64,000 nt of DNA from Pseudomonadota bacterium (lineage in GTDB: Bacteria > Pseudomonadota > Alphaproteobacteria > Micropepsales > Micropepsaceae). The stretch is from contig JACQDN010000030.1 in NCBI GenBank assembly GCA_016201105.1, forward strand, positions 1 to 64,000. Direction: 5' to 3'. Each line of letters starts with the position of its first letter. Position 1 is the first letter of the stretch. Position numbers and translations under genes: made by a program. The notes beneath the pieces are model-generated. The model made no database searches. It was not told the origin of the DNA and saw nothing but the letters and a program-made list of their open reading frames with translations. This document shows positions 45,350 through 53,144 of the stretch, one piece after another.

Positions 45350-46287
45350 GCGGCTTCGGGCTTCCAGGCCGCACGGATGTGACGAAGCGGGCGCATGCCG
45401 TCCATGGGATCGGCACGCCAATCGCGGTCCGAGAGTTCGGACGGCTGCGGGCCTTTGAAGCCGCTGCCGTCGGCGATGAGACTTTCGCGGATGCGCGCGA
45501 TGACGGGCGCGATCTCTTGCGGCAGCCAGCAATGGCCGGAGGCGTATTCCGCGCCCTCACCGTCGAGATCGAGATGGAATTCGACCGCTCTGGCGCCCCA
45601 GCGATGCACGGCGCGTTCGATGACGGCGGGGCGGCGCGTGTGATCGGACCAGCCGGTTTTGCATCCCGTCGCATCGCGAATGCTGGCGATGGCGGAAAGA
45701 TTGGCTTCCGACGCTGGCGTGGGATAGGCCGAAACACAGTGCAGCAATGTGATGTCGTTCGCGCCGGCGCGTTTCAAGATGTTCGCGGCGGTGACGATCT
45801 CTTCCATCGTCGCCATGCCGGTGGAGAGCACAACCGGCTTTGCGGATTTCGCGCACGCTTCGAGCAGCGGCGCGACGAGAAGCTCGTATGAGGCGACCTT
45901 GTAGAAATCGACGTAAGGCGCGAGCTCGGCGACGGCTTCGAGATAGAACGGCGTGCAGGAAAACTGGATGCCGCGCGTCTTGCAGCGCGCGGCGATCGGC
46001 GCGAGCTGCGCGACCGGCAACTCCCATTGGCGCCGCGCCCGGTGCTTGGCGCTCTGCGCCAAGATCTCGGGCGCGAACATGCGATCGATCTTGAAGAGCT
46101 GAAACTTGACCGCGTCGCAGCCGGCATCGGCCGATGCGTCCACAAAAGCGAGCGCGCGGAAGAGATCCTGCGCGTGATTGCTGGAAGCTTCAGCGATGAA
46201 GAGCGGAAAATTCTGCGGCAAAGCTGATTCCTCGTCCTTAACCGTTTCTAAACGCGCTTTGGCTAAGACTCGGTTAACGAGGGGCAT
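45346..46287 (-). CDS. N-acetylneuraminate/pseudaminate synthase family protein lacking the SAF domain
   Basis: The TIM-barrel NeuB/PseI family condenses phosphoenolpyruvate with an acetamido sugar. The 313-residue product shows PLFIAEASSNHAQD, DAVKFQLFK, FSCTPFYLEAVAELAPYVDFYKVASYEL, VVLSTGMATMEEI, LLHCVSAYPTP and GWSDHTR. Typical members are about 340-350 residues with a C-terminal antifreeze-like SAF domain; here the barrel ends with RPLRHIRAAW and SAF is missing. The usual EKHF after the barrel reads EFHLDLDGEG. A TTG at 46221 with GAGGAA upstream would begin exactly at the family's N-terminus and leave an 82-base promoter gap to the divergent gene; it may be the real start. Confidence 0.8.
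   Translation of the reverse strand: MPLVNRVLAKARLETVKDEESALPQNFPLFIAEASSNHAQDLFRALAFVDASADAGCDAVKFQLFKIDRMFAPEILAQSAKHRARRQWELPVAQLAPIAARCKTRGIQFSCTPFYLEAVAELAPYVDFYKVASYELLVAPLLEACAKSAKPVVLSTGMATMEEIVTAANILKRAGANDITLLHCVSAYPTPASEANLSAIASIRDATGCKTGWSDHTRRPAVIERAVHRWGARAVEFHLDLDGEGAEYASGHCWLPQEIAPVIARIRESLIADGSGFKGPQPSELSDRDWRADPMDGMRPLRHIRAAWKPEAA
46238..46252. promoter_or_regulatory. Possible CtrA half-plus site in the divergent promoter region
   Basis: TTAACCGTTTCTAAA fits TTAACC with a partner TAAA at N7 spacing, one base off TTAA-N7-TTAA. It lies between the nonulosonate synthase (if it starts at TTG 46221) and the methyltransferase gene. Confidence 0.4.
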
Positions 46288-46303
46288 TTCCGGATCAGGA
46301 AAG

Positions 46304-47233
46304 ATGGGCGCCGTTGCAGCCGAAACCGTCATTGCGTGGCAGACACATGAGGGCCCGCGCATCGCGCGCGCCAAGGGGTACGACATCATTCACTGCCGAA
46401 TGTGCGGCTTTCGCCATGTCGTGCCGCTGCCCGACCCGCAAGCGCTCGAGCGCGCCTATCGCGAAGCCTACTATCGCGATGAAAAGCCGACTTTCTTAAC
46501 GCATGCGGGCGAGGATCAAGCTTGGGCGGAACTCGCCCAAAGCGACCGGCTGGAGATTTTCGAGCGCCTTCTGGGCGGCGACCGCCGCCGGCTTCTGGAC
46601 ATCGGTTCCGGTCCCGGTTTCTTCTTAAAGACAGCAAAATCAAGGGGTTGGCGGGTGCTTGGGATCGAGCCATCGCAGCAGGCCGCTGCCCATGCCCGCA
46701 GCCTCGGGGTCGAGGTGGCCGAGGGCTTTTTCGGCGCGGAAACCGCTCAAGGGCTGGGCCGGTTCGACGCGATCCAGCTGAACAACGTCCTGGAGCATGT
46801 TCCCGACCCGATCGAACTTTTGATCATGGCCCGCGAGATCCTGGAGCCGGGCGGCGTTCTCTGCGTGAACGTGCCCAACGATTTCTCGCCCTTCCAGATC
46901 GCGGCCAGTGCCGCCCAGGGTCTGCCGGAATGGTGGATCGCCCCGCCGCATCACCTCAACTATTTCGATTTCGACTCGCTGACCGGACTGATGGAGCGCA
47001 TTGGGCTTCGTGCGGTGGAGCGCACCACCAGTTTTCCGATGGAAGCGTTTTTGTTGATGGGCGACAATTACACCAACGATCCCGCGCTAGGGCGCGCCTG
47101 TCACGCCAAACGCAAGACGTTTGACACGGCACTGGAAAACGCGGGACTGAAAGAGACGCGACGCGCCTTCTATCGCGCGCTGGCTAGCGCAGGATTGGGC
47201 CGCGAAGCGGTCGTCATCGCCGTCAAACCGTGA
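46304..47233 (+). CDS. SAM-dependent methyltransferase with zinc-ribbon-like N-terminus
   Basis: The 309-residue protein has an N-terminal HCRMCGF (Cys-x2-Cys) segment, then motif I LLDIGSGPGFFLKTAK (about residues 95-110), GIEPSQQAAAHA, FDAIQLNNVLEHVPDP and LEPGGVLCVNVPND, which match the Methyltransf_23 group of sugar and lipid methylases. AGGAAAG precedes ATG 46304. It opens the plus-strand operon that runs to pseC. Likely acts on a nucleotide sugar or glycan; the exact acceptor is unknown. Confidence 0.82.
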   Translation: MGAVAAETVIAWQTHEGPRIARAKGYDIIHCRMCGFRHVVPLPDPQALERAYREAYYRDEKPTFLTHAGEDQAWAELAQSDRLEIFERLLGGDRRRLLDIGSGPGFFLKTAKSRGWRVLGIEPSQQAAAHARSLGVEVAEGFFGAETAQGLGRFDAIQLNNVLEHVPDPIELLIMAREILEPGGVLCVNVPNDFSPFQIAASAAQGLPEWWIAPPHHLNYFDFDSLTGLMERIGLRAVERTTSFPMEAFLLMGDNYTNDPALGRACHAKRKTFDTALENAGLKETRRAFYRALASAGLGREAVVIAVKP

Positions 47234-47242
47234 CGCCCGCCC

Positions 47243-48079
47243 TTGAGCGATAAGACGCAGGCCTTTTTCGTCGTCTCGAGCGGCCGCTCGGGGACCGCGA
47301 TGCTGCACAAGGCGCTGTCGGCCGCCGGCGATATCGAGATGCATCACGAATACATGGTGCATATCGCTCAGCCCTTGGCTGTGCGCCGTTATATGGGATT
47401 GATCGACCGGGCCACCGCCAAACGAATCTTGCGCGACACACAAGGCGCCGCGATCCGTCATAGCGCGTCCGCCCATTGGGGGGATTCCTCCAACAAACTG
47501 TCCTGGTTGATTCCGGAATTGGCGGAACTTCTGCCCAATGCGAAGTTCGTTCACCTGGTGCGTGACGGACGCAAGGTTGCCGGCTCCTATTTCCACAAGC
47601 TAAGCGCGGAATGCTACGACGACCGTTCCGTGCAGATTTTACGCGCTTATTGTGACGATCCCTCACACAGCTTTCCGCCGCCGCCCGAGAAGAAATATTG
47701 GTGGCCAAACCCGCGCAAAGGCGACCGCTTCGAAGAGGCGTTCCGCAGCTTCGATCAATTCCAGCGCATTTGCTGGCATTGGGCCGAGATCAATCGCGTG
47801 ATCTTCGAATCGCTGGAAGCCCTGCCGCCGGCGCGCTCCCACTTCGTGCGGCTGGAAGACTTGCAGTCATCTCCTTCCGCCGTGAAGGAACTTTTCCACT
47901 TTCTTCATCTTCCTTACCAAAATGAAAACTCTTCCGTCTTCGCCCGACCGCACAACGTGAACCGCCCCCAAGACCGCTTGCTCGACGCCAGCCAGCGCGC
48001 CCAATTCGACGCCATCGCGGCGGCGATGATGGAGCGTTTGGGCTATGCCGATCGCGCCGAGTACGTAGTGAATTATTAA
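47243..48079 (+). CDS. Sulfotransferase family protein
   Basis: The 278-residue protein has the PAPS-binding P-loop-like SSGRSGTAMLHKAL at residues 12-25 and KFVHLVRDGRKVAGSY, the 3'-phosphate-binding motif (Arg and Ser positions), about 105-120. This fits the Sulfotransfer_1/3 families. The start is TTG 47243; no ATG or GTG is in frame before the P-loop. It lies 9 bases after the methyltransferase gene in the glycan operon, so it may sulfate the flagellin sugar, though no PAPS-synthesis genes are in the window. Confidence 0.75.
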   Translation: MSDKTQAFFVVSSGRSGTAMLHKALSAAGDIEMHHEYMVHIAQPLAVRRYMGLIDRATAKRILRDTQGAAIRHSASAHWGDSSNKLSWLIPELAELLPNAKFVHLVRDGRKVAGSYFHKLSAECYDDRSVQILRAYCDDPSHSFPPPPEKKYWWPNPRKGDRFEEAFRSFDQFQRICWHWAEINRVIFESLEALPPARSHFVRLEDLQSSPSAVKELFHFLHLPYQNENSSVFARPHNVNRPQDRLLDASQRAQFDAIAAAMMERLGYADRAEYVVNY

Positions 48080-48126
48080 GCACGACCGTCCGATGATGGT
48101 TACCGGTTTCTTCCCGGGCACCATCC

Positions 48127-49299
48127 ATGAGCAACATCTGTGAGCTTTGCCGTCGCGACTCGCTCGAGCAGGCCTATGAGCCTGAGCGTTCGACACGTGG
48201 CCTGAAAATCCACGTTTGCCAACATTGCGGACTGGTGCAGAGCCTGCCGCGCATCGATCGCGCCCCACGCGCGCAAGCGGCGGTCTCCGGCGGCGCGGAC
48301 TGGGGCAATGTGCGCTACGGCAAAGGTTTTCGCACCCAAGCCGCGCTCTCCGCGATCAAGAAATATGCGGACATGTCGAAAGACATCGCGCTGCTCGACG
48401 TCGGATCCAACCGCGGAAGTTTTGCGCGCGCCTTTCTCGACGCAGCGCCCAATGCGAATATCGTCGCGGTCGAACCCGACGAACGGGTCGCCGATCTTTC
48501 GGCAAGCCTGGAGCGCACCGAACTCGTGCGTGCGCGTATCGAAGAAGCACCGCTCGAAACCGGACGATTCGATATCGTCCACTCCTGCCACACTATCGAG
48601 CATCTCGCCGAGCCGATGCGCGTCCTCGCCGATCATTGGCGCGTGCTGAAGCCCGGCGGATTGCTGGTGGTGGACGCCCCGAACATCGCGCTGATCGATT
48701 CCGAAGACATCGTCGAGGAATGGTTCATCGACAAGCACCTCTATCACTTCTCCGCGCGCAGTCTGATGCGGATGATTTCAGCGTCCGGCTTCGAGATCAT
48801 CAGCGCGCCGGATTTGAACGATCGCGAAAATCTGCTGATCGTCGCGCGCAAGGCCTACACCGCCTTCCCGGCCATCGAATCCGATTCCCGCGAGATCGAA
48901 GAAGCCGAAGCGCGGCTGACGGCCTACATGTCGTCGCGCGCGCGCAATCTTTCCGCCCTGACCGCGATGGCGGCCGAGATCTCAAGCTATGCGCCCAAGC
49001 GCGTGGCGATGTGGGGCGCGGGCCGACTGTTCGACAGCCTTGTCGTGCACGGGCAGTTCGAGCCTTCACTGCTTTCACTTCTGATCGACAAACATCTCAA
49101 AGCCCATGTCGGCACGCGCCATGGTACGGCGCTGCAGGAGCCCGAAGCTTTAAAGGACGCCAATGCCGGCGTCGTTGTCGTCATGTCGCGCGGCTTTGCC
49201 GACGAGATCGTCAACGAAGCGAGGCGCCTTGCCCCGCGCGCGGAAATTCTTCTTTACAGCGATCTGATGGCGCGTGCCCGTCACGCCAAGGCGGCCTGA
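48127..49299 (+). CDS. C-methyltransferase-like protein (zinc-binding, Methyltransf_14 C-terminus)
   Basis: The 390-residue protein carries Cys-x2-Cys pairs (CELCRRD, CQHCGL) within the first 40 residues, a SAM domain with LLDVGSNRGSFARAF, VAVEPDERVADL and FDIVHSCHTIEHLAEP, and a C-terminal domain with RVAMWGAGRLFDSLV. This order is that of sugar C-methyltransferases such as those of deoxysugar pathways. It begins 47 bases after the sulfotransferase gene and ends 3 bases before the transketolase subunit gene. A branched or methylated sugar is therefore plausible; the substrate is inferred only. Confidence 0.78.
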   Translation: MSNICELCRRDSLEQAYEPERSTRGLKIHVCQHCGLVQSLPRIDRAPRAQAAVSGGADWGNVRYGKGFRTQAALSAIKKYADMSKDIALLDVGSNRGSFARAFLDAAPNANIVAVEPDERVADLSASLERTELVRARIEEAPLETGRFDIVHSCHTIEHLAEPMRVLADHWRVLKPGGLLVVDAPNIALIDSEDIVEEWFIDKHLYHFSARSLMRMISASGFEIISAPDLNDRENLLIVARKAYTAFPAIESDSREIEEAEARLTAYMSSRARNLSALTAMAAEISSYAPKRVAMWGAGRLFDSLVVHGQFEPSLLSLLIDKHLKAHVGTRHGTALQEPEALKDANAGVVVVMSRGFADEIVNEARRLAPRAEILLYSDLMARARHAKAA

Positions 49300-49302
49300 T
49301 CC

Positions 49303-50214
49303 ATGGCGGCCCAGCCAGCAAATCTTCAGAAGGCGGATCGCCACCTCACCGTCGAGGGGCGCGATCTGGAAACCGATCTCGCCAGAGCCGCGGCCTTCGT
49401 GCGCAAGCATTCCATCGCGTCCATCTATCACGCGGGCTCCGGCCATCCCGGCGGCGCGCTTTCCTGCGCCGATGTGCTGACCTGCCTGTTTGGCGCGGAA
49501 TTGAACTTGTGGGCGACCGATCGGGAAGATCCCAATCGCGACCGCTTCGTGCTGTCCAAAGGACACGCCGCGCCCGCGCTCTACGCCGTGGGCGCGCAAT
49601 ACGGCTTCTGCGGCAAGAAAGATTCCTTGCGCCTGCGCAAACTGGGAAGCCCGTTCCAGGGCCATCCCCATGTGCTCGATCTGCCCTGGGTTGAAACCAG
49701 CACCGGTTCGCTGGGGCAGGGGGTTTCCGTCGCCATCGGCATGGCGATGGGATTGAAGCTGCAAAACAAGAGCGCACGCGTCTACGCGATGCTGGGCGAC
49801 GGCGAACTGCAGGAAGGCGAAGTGTGGGAAGCAGCCATGTGCGGCGCCCATCACAAGCTGGACAACCTTTGCGCCATTATCGACTACAACAAGCTGCAGA
49901 GCGACGACCGCAACGACAACATCATGCGGCTCGAACCCCTGGCGGCAAAATTCCGCGCCTTCGACTGGGCGGTCGCCGAAATCGACGGACACGACATTGC
50001 GGAAATTCTCAAGACCTTCCGCCGCGCGTCTGCCACGCATGGCCGCCCTTCGATGATCATCGCGCACACGATCAAGGGCAAAGGCGTGCCCACCATGGAA
50101 AACGTGCCGCAATGGCATGGCAGCGTGAAACTGACGCGCGAACAGGCCGAGGAGGCGCTCATCTCGCTCGGCGCCGAGCACAGCGAAATCCGGGAGCTTC
50201 TCGATGGCCAATGA
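49303..50214 (+). CDS. Transketolase, N-terminal (TPP-binding) subunit
   Basis: The 303-residue protein corresponds to the TPP-binding half of a split transketolase. Motifs: HAGSGHPGGALSCADVLTCL, DRFVLSKGHAAPALYA, TGSLGQGVSVAIGMA, and the TPP/Mg motif GDGELQEGEVWEAAM ending in DNLCAIIDYNKLQ. Split transketolases are found in archaea and in several bacterial secondary-metabolite or polysaccharide clusters. It overlaps the C-terminal subunit gene by 11 bases, so the two should be made in equal amounts. In this setting it may transfer a two-carbon ketol unit to an aldose used for a glycan sugar. Confidence 0.92.
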   Translation: MAAQPANLQKADRHLTVEGRDLETDLARAAAFVRKHSIASIYHAGSGHPGGALSCADVLTCLFGAELNLWATDREDPNRDRFVLSKGHAAPALYAVGAQYGFCGKKDSLRLRKLGSPFQGHPHVLDLPWVETSTGSLGQGVSVAIGMAMGLKLQNKSARVYAMLGDGELQEGEVWEAAMCGAHHKLDNLCAIIDYNKLQSDDRNDNIMRLEPLAAKFRAFDWAVAEIDGHDIAEILKTFRRASATHGRPSMIIAHTIKGKGVPTMENVPQWHGSVKLTREQAEEALISLGAEHSEIRELLDGQ

Positions 50215-51175
50215 AGCAGCACCCGCGCTGATCGGCACAAGCGGGGATTCCCTGCGCGAAGCTTTCGGCAAGGCGCTCTCGGCGCTGGCCGACGAATTTC
50301 CCAAGCTCGTCGTGCTCGATGCGGATATTGCAGGCGGCACCGGCGTGCATCATTTTCGCAAAAGTCATCCCAAGCGCTTCCTGCAATTCGGCATCGCCGA
50401 GCAGAACATGATGGCGGCGGCAGGCGGTTTGGCAGCGGTGGGGCTCATCCCCGTCGTGACGACCTTTGCGGTATTCTGCCTGCGCGCTGTCGAACAGGCG
50501 CGGCTTTCGCTGGCTTACACCAGACGTAACGCGAAGATCGTCGCCAGCCATCCCGGATTGGACGTCGGCCCGGACGGCGGCTCGGCGCAGGCGCTGGAAG
50601 ACATCGCCGCGTTTCGCGCCATTCCCGGCATGACGGTGATCTCGCCCGCCGATCCTGTGGAAACCGCGCTTGCCACACGCGCGATCCTTGAATTCGAGGG
50701 TCCCGTCTATATGCGAACGGGCAGAAGCCCGTCGCGGCGTCTCTTCGGCGAAGATCACACCTTCAAGATCGGCAAAGGCCAGATCGTGCGCGATGGCAGC
50801 GACGTGACCATTGTCGCGTGCGGCGTCGAAGTCGCCCGCGCGCTGGAAGCGGCACAAAAGCTTGCGGGCGAAGGGATCAGAGCGCGCGTCGTCAACATGG
50901 CGACCATCAAGCCGATCGACACCGAGTTGCTGACGCGCTGCGCCGAAGAAACCGGCGCCCTCGTGACAGCGGAAGACCACAATATTCACGGCGGGCTTGG
51001 CGGGGCCGTGGCCGAAGCGCTCGCTGCGACGGTACCCTGCCCCATCGAATTCATCGGCATGAAGGACGTGTTCGGCGCCTCGGGCGAACCGGAAGAATTG
51101 GCGACGGTCTACGGCTTGACCGCGCCGCACATCGCCTCGGCTGCCAAGCGCGCAATCGCGCGGAAGAGGAAATAA
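50204..51175 (+). CDS. Transketolase, C-terminal (pyrimidine-binding) subunit
   Basis: The 323-residue partner has DSLREAFGKALSAL, VVLDADIAGGTGVHHF, the catalytic-Glu segment FGIAEQNMMAAAGGLA, GLDVGPDGGSAQALEDIA, MRTGRSPSRRLF, and the transketolase C-terminal domain (DVTIVACGVEVARALEAA, HNIHGGLGGAVAEAL). Together the two subunits give one complete enzyme. Its stop overlaps the SDR start by one base (TAATG). The housekeeping transketolase would be elsewhere; this one is dedicated to the cluster by position. Confidence 0.92.
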   Translation: MANEAAPALIGTSGDSLREAFGKALSALADEFPKLVVLDADIAGGTGVHHFRKSHPKRFLQFGIAEQNMMAAAGGLAAVGLIPVVTTFAVFCLRAVEQARLSLAYTRRNAKIVASHPGLDVGPDGGSAQALEDIAAFRAIPGMTVISPADPVETALATRAILEFEGPVYMRTGRSPSRRLFGEDHTFKIGKGQIVRDGSDVTIVACGVEVARALEAAQKLAGEGIRARVVNMATIKPIDTELLTRCAEETGALVTAEDHNIHGGLGGAVAEALAATVPCPIEFIGMKDVFGASGEPEELATVYGLTAPHIASAAKRAIARKRK

Positions 51176-51930
51176 TGTCTCGTTTCTCTCTTGCAGGAAA
51201 AAACGCAGTCGTCACAGGCGGCAGCCGCGGCATCGGCCGCGCTATTGCGCTTGGACTTGCAGAGGCCGGCGCCAATGTCGCGCTCACCTACCGCGAGAAG
51301 CGGGCAGAGGCCGATGCGGTCGTGCGCGCCATCGAAAAGCTGGGCCGCAAGGCCGTCGCGCTGCAAATGGACGTCGCCGACCGCACCAGCGTCGAAGCTG
51401 CCGCGCGTGACGCGCGCGGCTCGCTGGGGCCGATTTCGGTCCTGGTGAACAATGCCGGCATCAACAAGCCGACAGATTTCGATCAGGTGACGGATGCCGA
51501 TTGGGACTGGATTCTTTCAACCAACCTCAAAGGTCCGTTCGTCTGCGCGCAGGTGTTTCTGCCGCTGCTGAAGGAAGCAAACGGCGGCAGCATCGTGCAT
51601 ATCGGCTCGGTCAGCGGCCAATATGGCGGCCCTCGTACGGCGCACTACGCGGCCTCGAAAGCGGGATTGATTTCACTAGCGCAGGTCATCGCTCGCTTCG
51701 GCGCGCCATTTGGCGTGCGCTCCAATGTCGTCGCGGCCGGCTTGATCGCGTCCGAGATGGCCACGGCCGGCATGGCGGCGGCAAGCGTGCAGAAAACGGC
51801 CGAAAGCATTCTGCTCAAACGCCTGGGGGCGCAGAACGAAGTGGCCGATGCGGTCGTGTTCCTGGCTTCGGATGCCTCCTCCTACATCACGGCGCAGACG
51901 TTGAATGTGAACGGCGGGCTCTACTTCTGA
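51175..51930 (+). CDS. SDR family oxidoreductase
   Basis: The 251-residue classical short-chain dehydrogenase/reductase has the nucleotide motif TGGSRGIGRAIA (TGxxxGxG), NNAG, the catalytic Ser in HIGSVSGQYG and YAASK (Tyr-x3-Lys), and the C-terminal NVNGGLYF similar to FabG-like enzymes. The Arg-containing SRGIG suggests NADP(H). It is coupled to both neighbours by one-base overlaps. In the pathway it could reduce the keto sugar made by the transketolase, but the substrate is an inference. Confidence 0.88.
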   Translation: MSRFSLAGKNAVVTGGSRGIGRAIALGLAEAGANVALTYREKRAEADAVVRAIEKLGRKAVALQMDVADRTSVEAAARDARGSLGPISVLVNNAGINKPTDFDQVTDADWDWILSTNLKGPFVCAQVFLPLLKEANGGSIVHIGSVSGQYGGPRTAHYAASKAGLISLAQVIARFGAPFGVRSNVVAAGLIASEMATAGMAAASVQKTAESILLKRLGAQNEVADAVVFLASDASSYITAQTLNVNGGLYF

Positions 51931-53144
51931 TGAAGACGATCCTCATCGTTTCGGGTGGGATTGAAGCCGCCGACGCCGCCAAACGCGCCAAGGAGATGGG
52001 GTTCTATGTCGTCGTCTCCGACCGTGCTCCCGACGCGCCGGGATTTGCCTTTGCCGATTCCTGTTTGATCGCGGACGTCTACGGACCCGAGGAAACTGCG
52101 GCCGCCGCCGAACGCTTCAGCCGCAAGATCCGAAAGATCGACGGCGTGATCTGCGTGGCCGCCGATGCTCCCATCACCACCGCGACCGTCGCCGCGCGCC
52201 TGGGGCTTCCCGGCATCTCGCCGCAAAGCGCGCGCATCGCCTGCGACAAGCTCGCAATGAAACGGCGCTTTGCCGAATGCCAGGTGCCCGTGCCGTGGTT
52301 CGCCTCCGTGCCGACACCGCAGGCGCTTTCCCGTTTCGCCATCGAACGCGGCCGCGATCTCGTCATCAAACCCGTCGACAGCCGCGGCTCGCGCGGCGTG
52401 CAGCGTGTGGCGCAGGTCACAGATCTGGATGCCGCCTTCGCGCTCGCCAGATCGCATTCGCCCACTGAGCGCGTGATGGTCGAGCAGTACCTCGACGGTC
52501 CCCAGGTTTCGACGGAATCCATTGTGGTCAATGGAGAATGCTTCACGCCTGGCTTCTCCGACCGCAACTACGAATATCTCGAACGCTACGCTCCGTTTTT
52601 CATCGAGAACGGCGGCGATCTGCCGAGCCATCTTCCACAAGAAACCCAGGCAAAAGTGCGCGACGTGGTGGCGCGCGCGGCGGCGGCGCTGGGCGTGACC
52701 AACGGCACCGTCAAAGGCGACATCGTCGTACACAACGGCGAGCCCTATGTAATCGAACTGGCGGCACGGCTCTCCGGCGGCTTTTTCTGCACGCGGGAGA
52801 TCCCGCTCAACACCGGCGTCGATTTCATCGGCGCGGCTCTGAAGGTGGCCCTGGGCGAAACGGTTCAGGCCGACGAACTCGAACCGAAGAGCTTCACACC
52901 GGTCATCCAGCGCTACGCTTTTCCGGATCCGGGCCGGGTGGTTTCGGTGGAAGGCGCCGAAGAAGCGCGTGCCGTGCCGGGTGTGGCCGAAGTGGTCGTC
53001 ACCGCGAAACCGGGCGACGTGATTCCGCCCGCCGGCGACAAACGCCCCTCGGCCGCGATGGTTTTGACGACCGGGACTTCGCGCGAAGCGGCGCTGAAGG
53101 CGGCGAACGACGCACTCGCGCAACTGCGTATCAAAACCGCATGA
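51930..53144 (+). CDS. ATP-grasp ligase-like protein
   Basis: The 404-residue protein has the ATP-grasp order of PurK/carbamoyl phosphate synthetase-like enzymes: N-terminal preATP domain (ILIVSGGIEAADAAKRAKEMG), ACDKLAMKRRFAECQVPVP, ATP-binding FVIK-type strand (DLVIKPVDSRGSRGVQRV), VMVEQYLDGPQVSTES, and metal-binding YVIELAARLSGGFF near residue 280. Such enzymes form amide, ester or phosphate bonds from a carboxylate and ATP. It could couple an amino acid or carboxylate to a sugar. It overlaps the SDR stop by 1 base and the next gene by 4. Not a component of known pseudaminate pathways. Confidence 0.85.
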   Translation: MKTILIVSGGIEAADAAKRAKEMGFYVVVSDRAPDAPGFAFADSCLIADVYGPEETAAAAERFSRKIRKIDGVICVAADAPITTATVAARLGLPGISPQSARIACDKLAMKRRFAECQVPVPWFASVPTPQALSRFAIERGRDLVIKPVDSRGSRGVQRVAQVTDLDAAFALARSHSPTERVMVEQYLDGPQVSTESIVVNGECFTPGFSDRNYEYLERYAPFFIENGGDLPSHLPQETQAKVRDVVARAAAALGVTNGTVKGDIVVHNGEPYVIELAARLSGGFFCTREIPLNTGVDFIGAALKVALGETVQADELEPKSFTPVIQRYAFPDPGRVVSVEGAEEARAVPGVAEVVVTAKPGDVIPPAGDKRPSAAMVLTTGTSREAALKAANDALAQLRIKTA

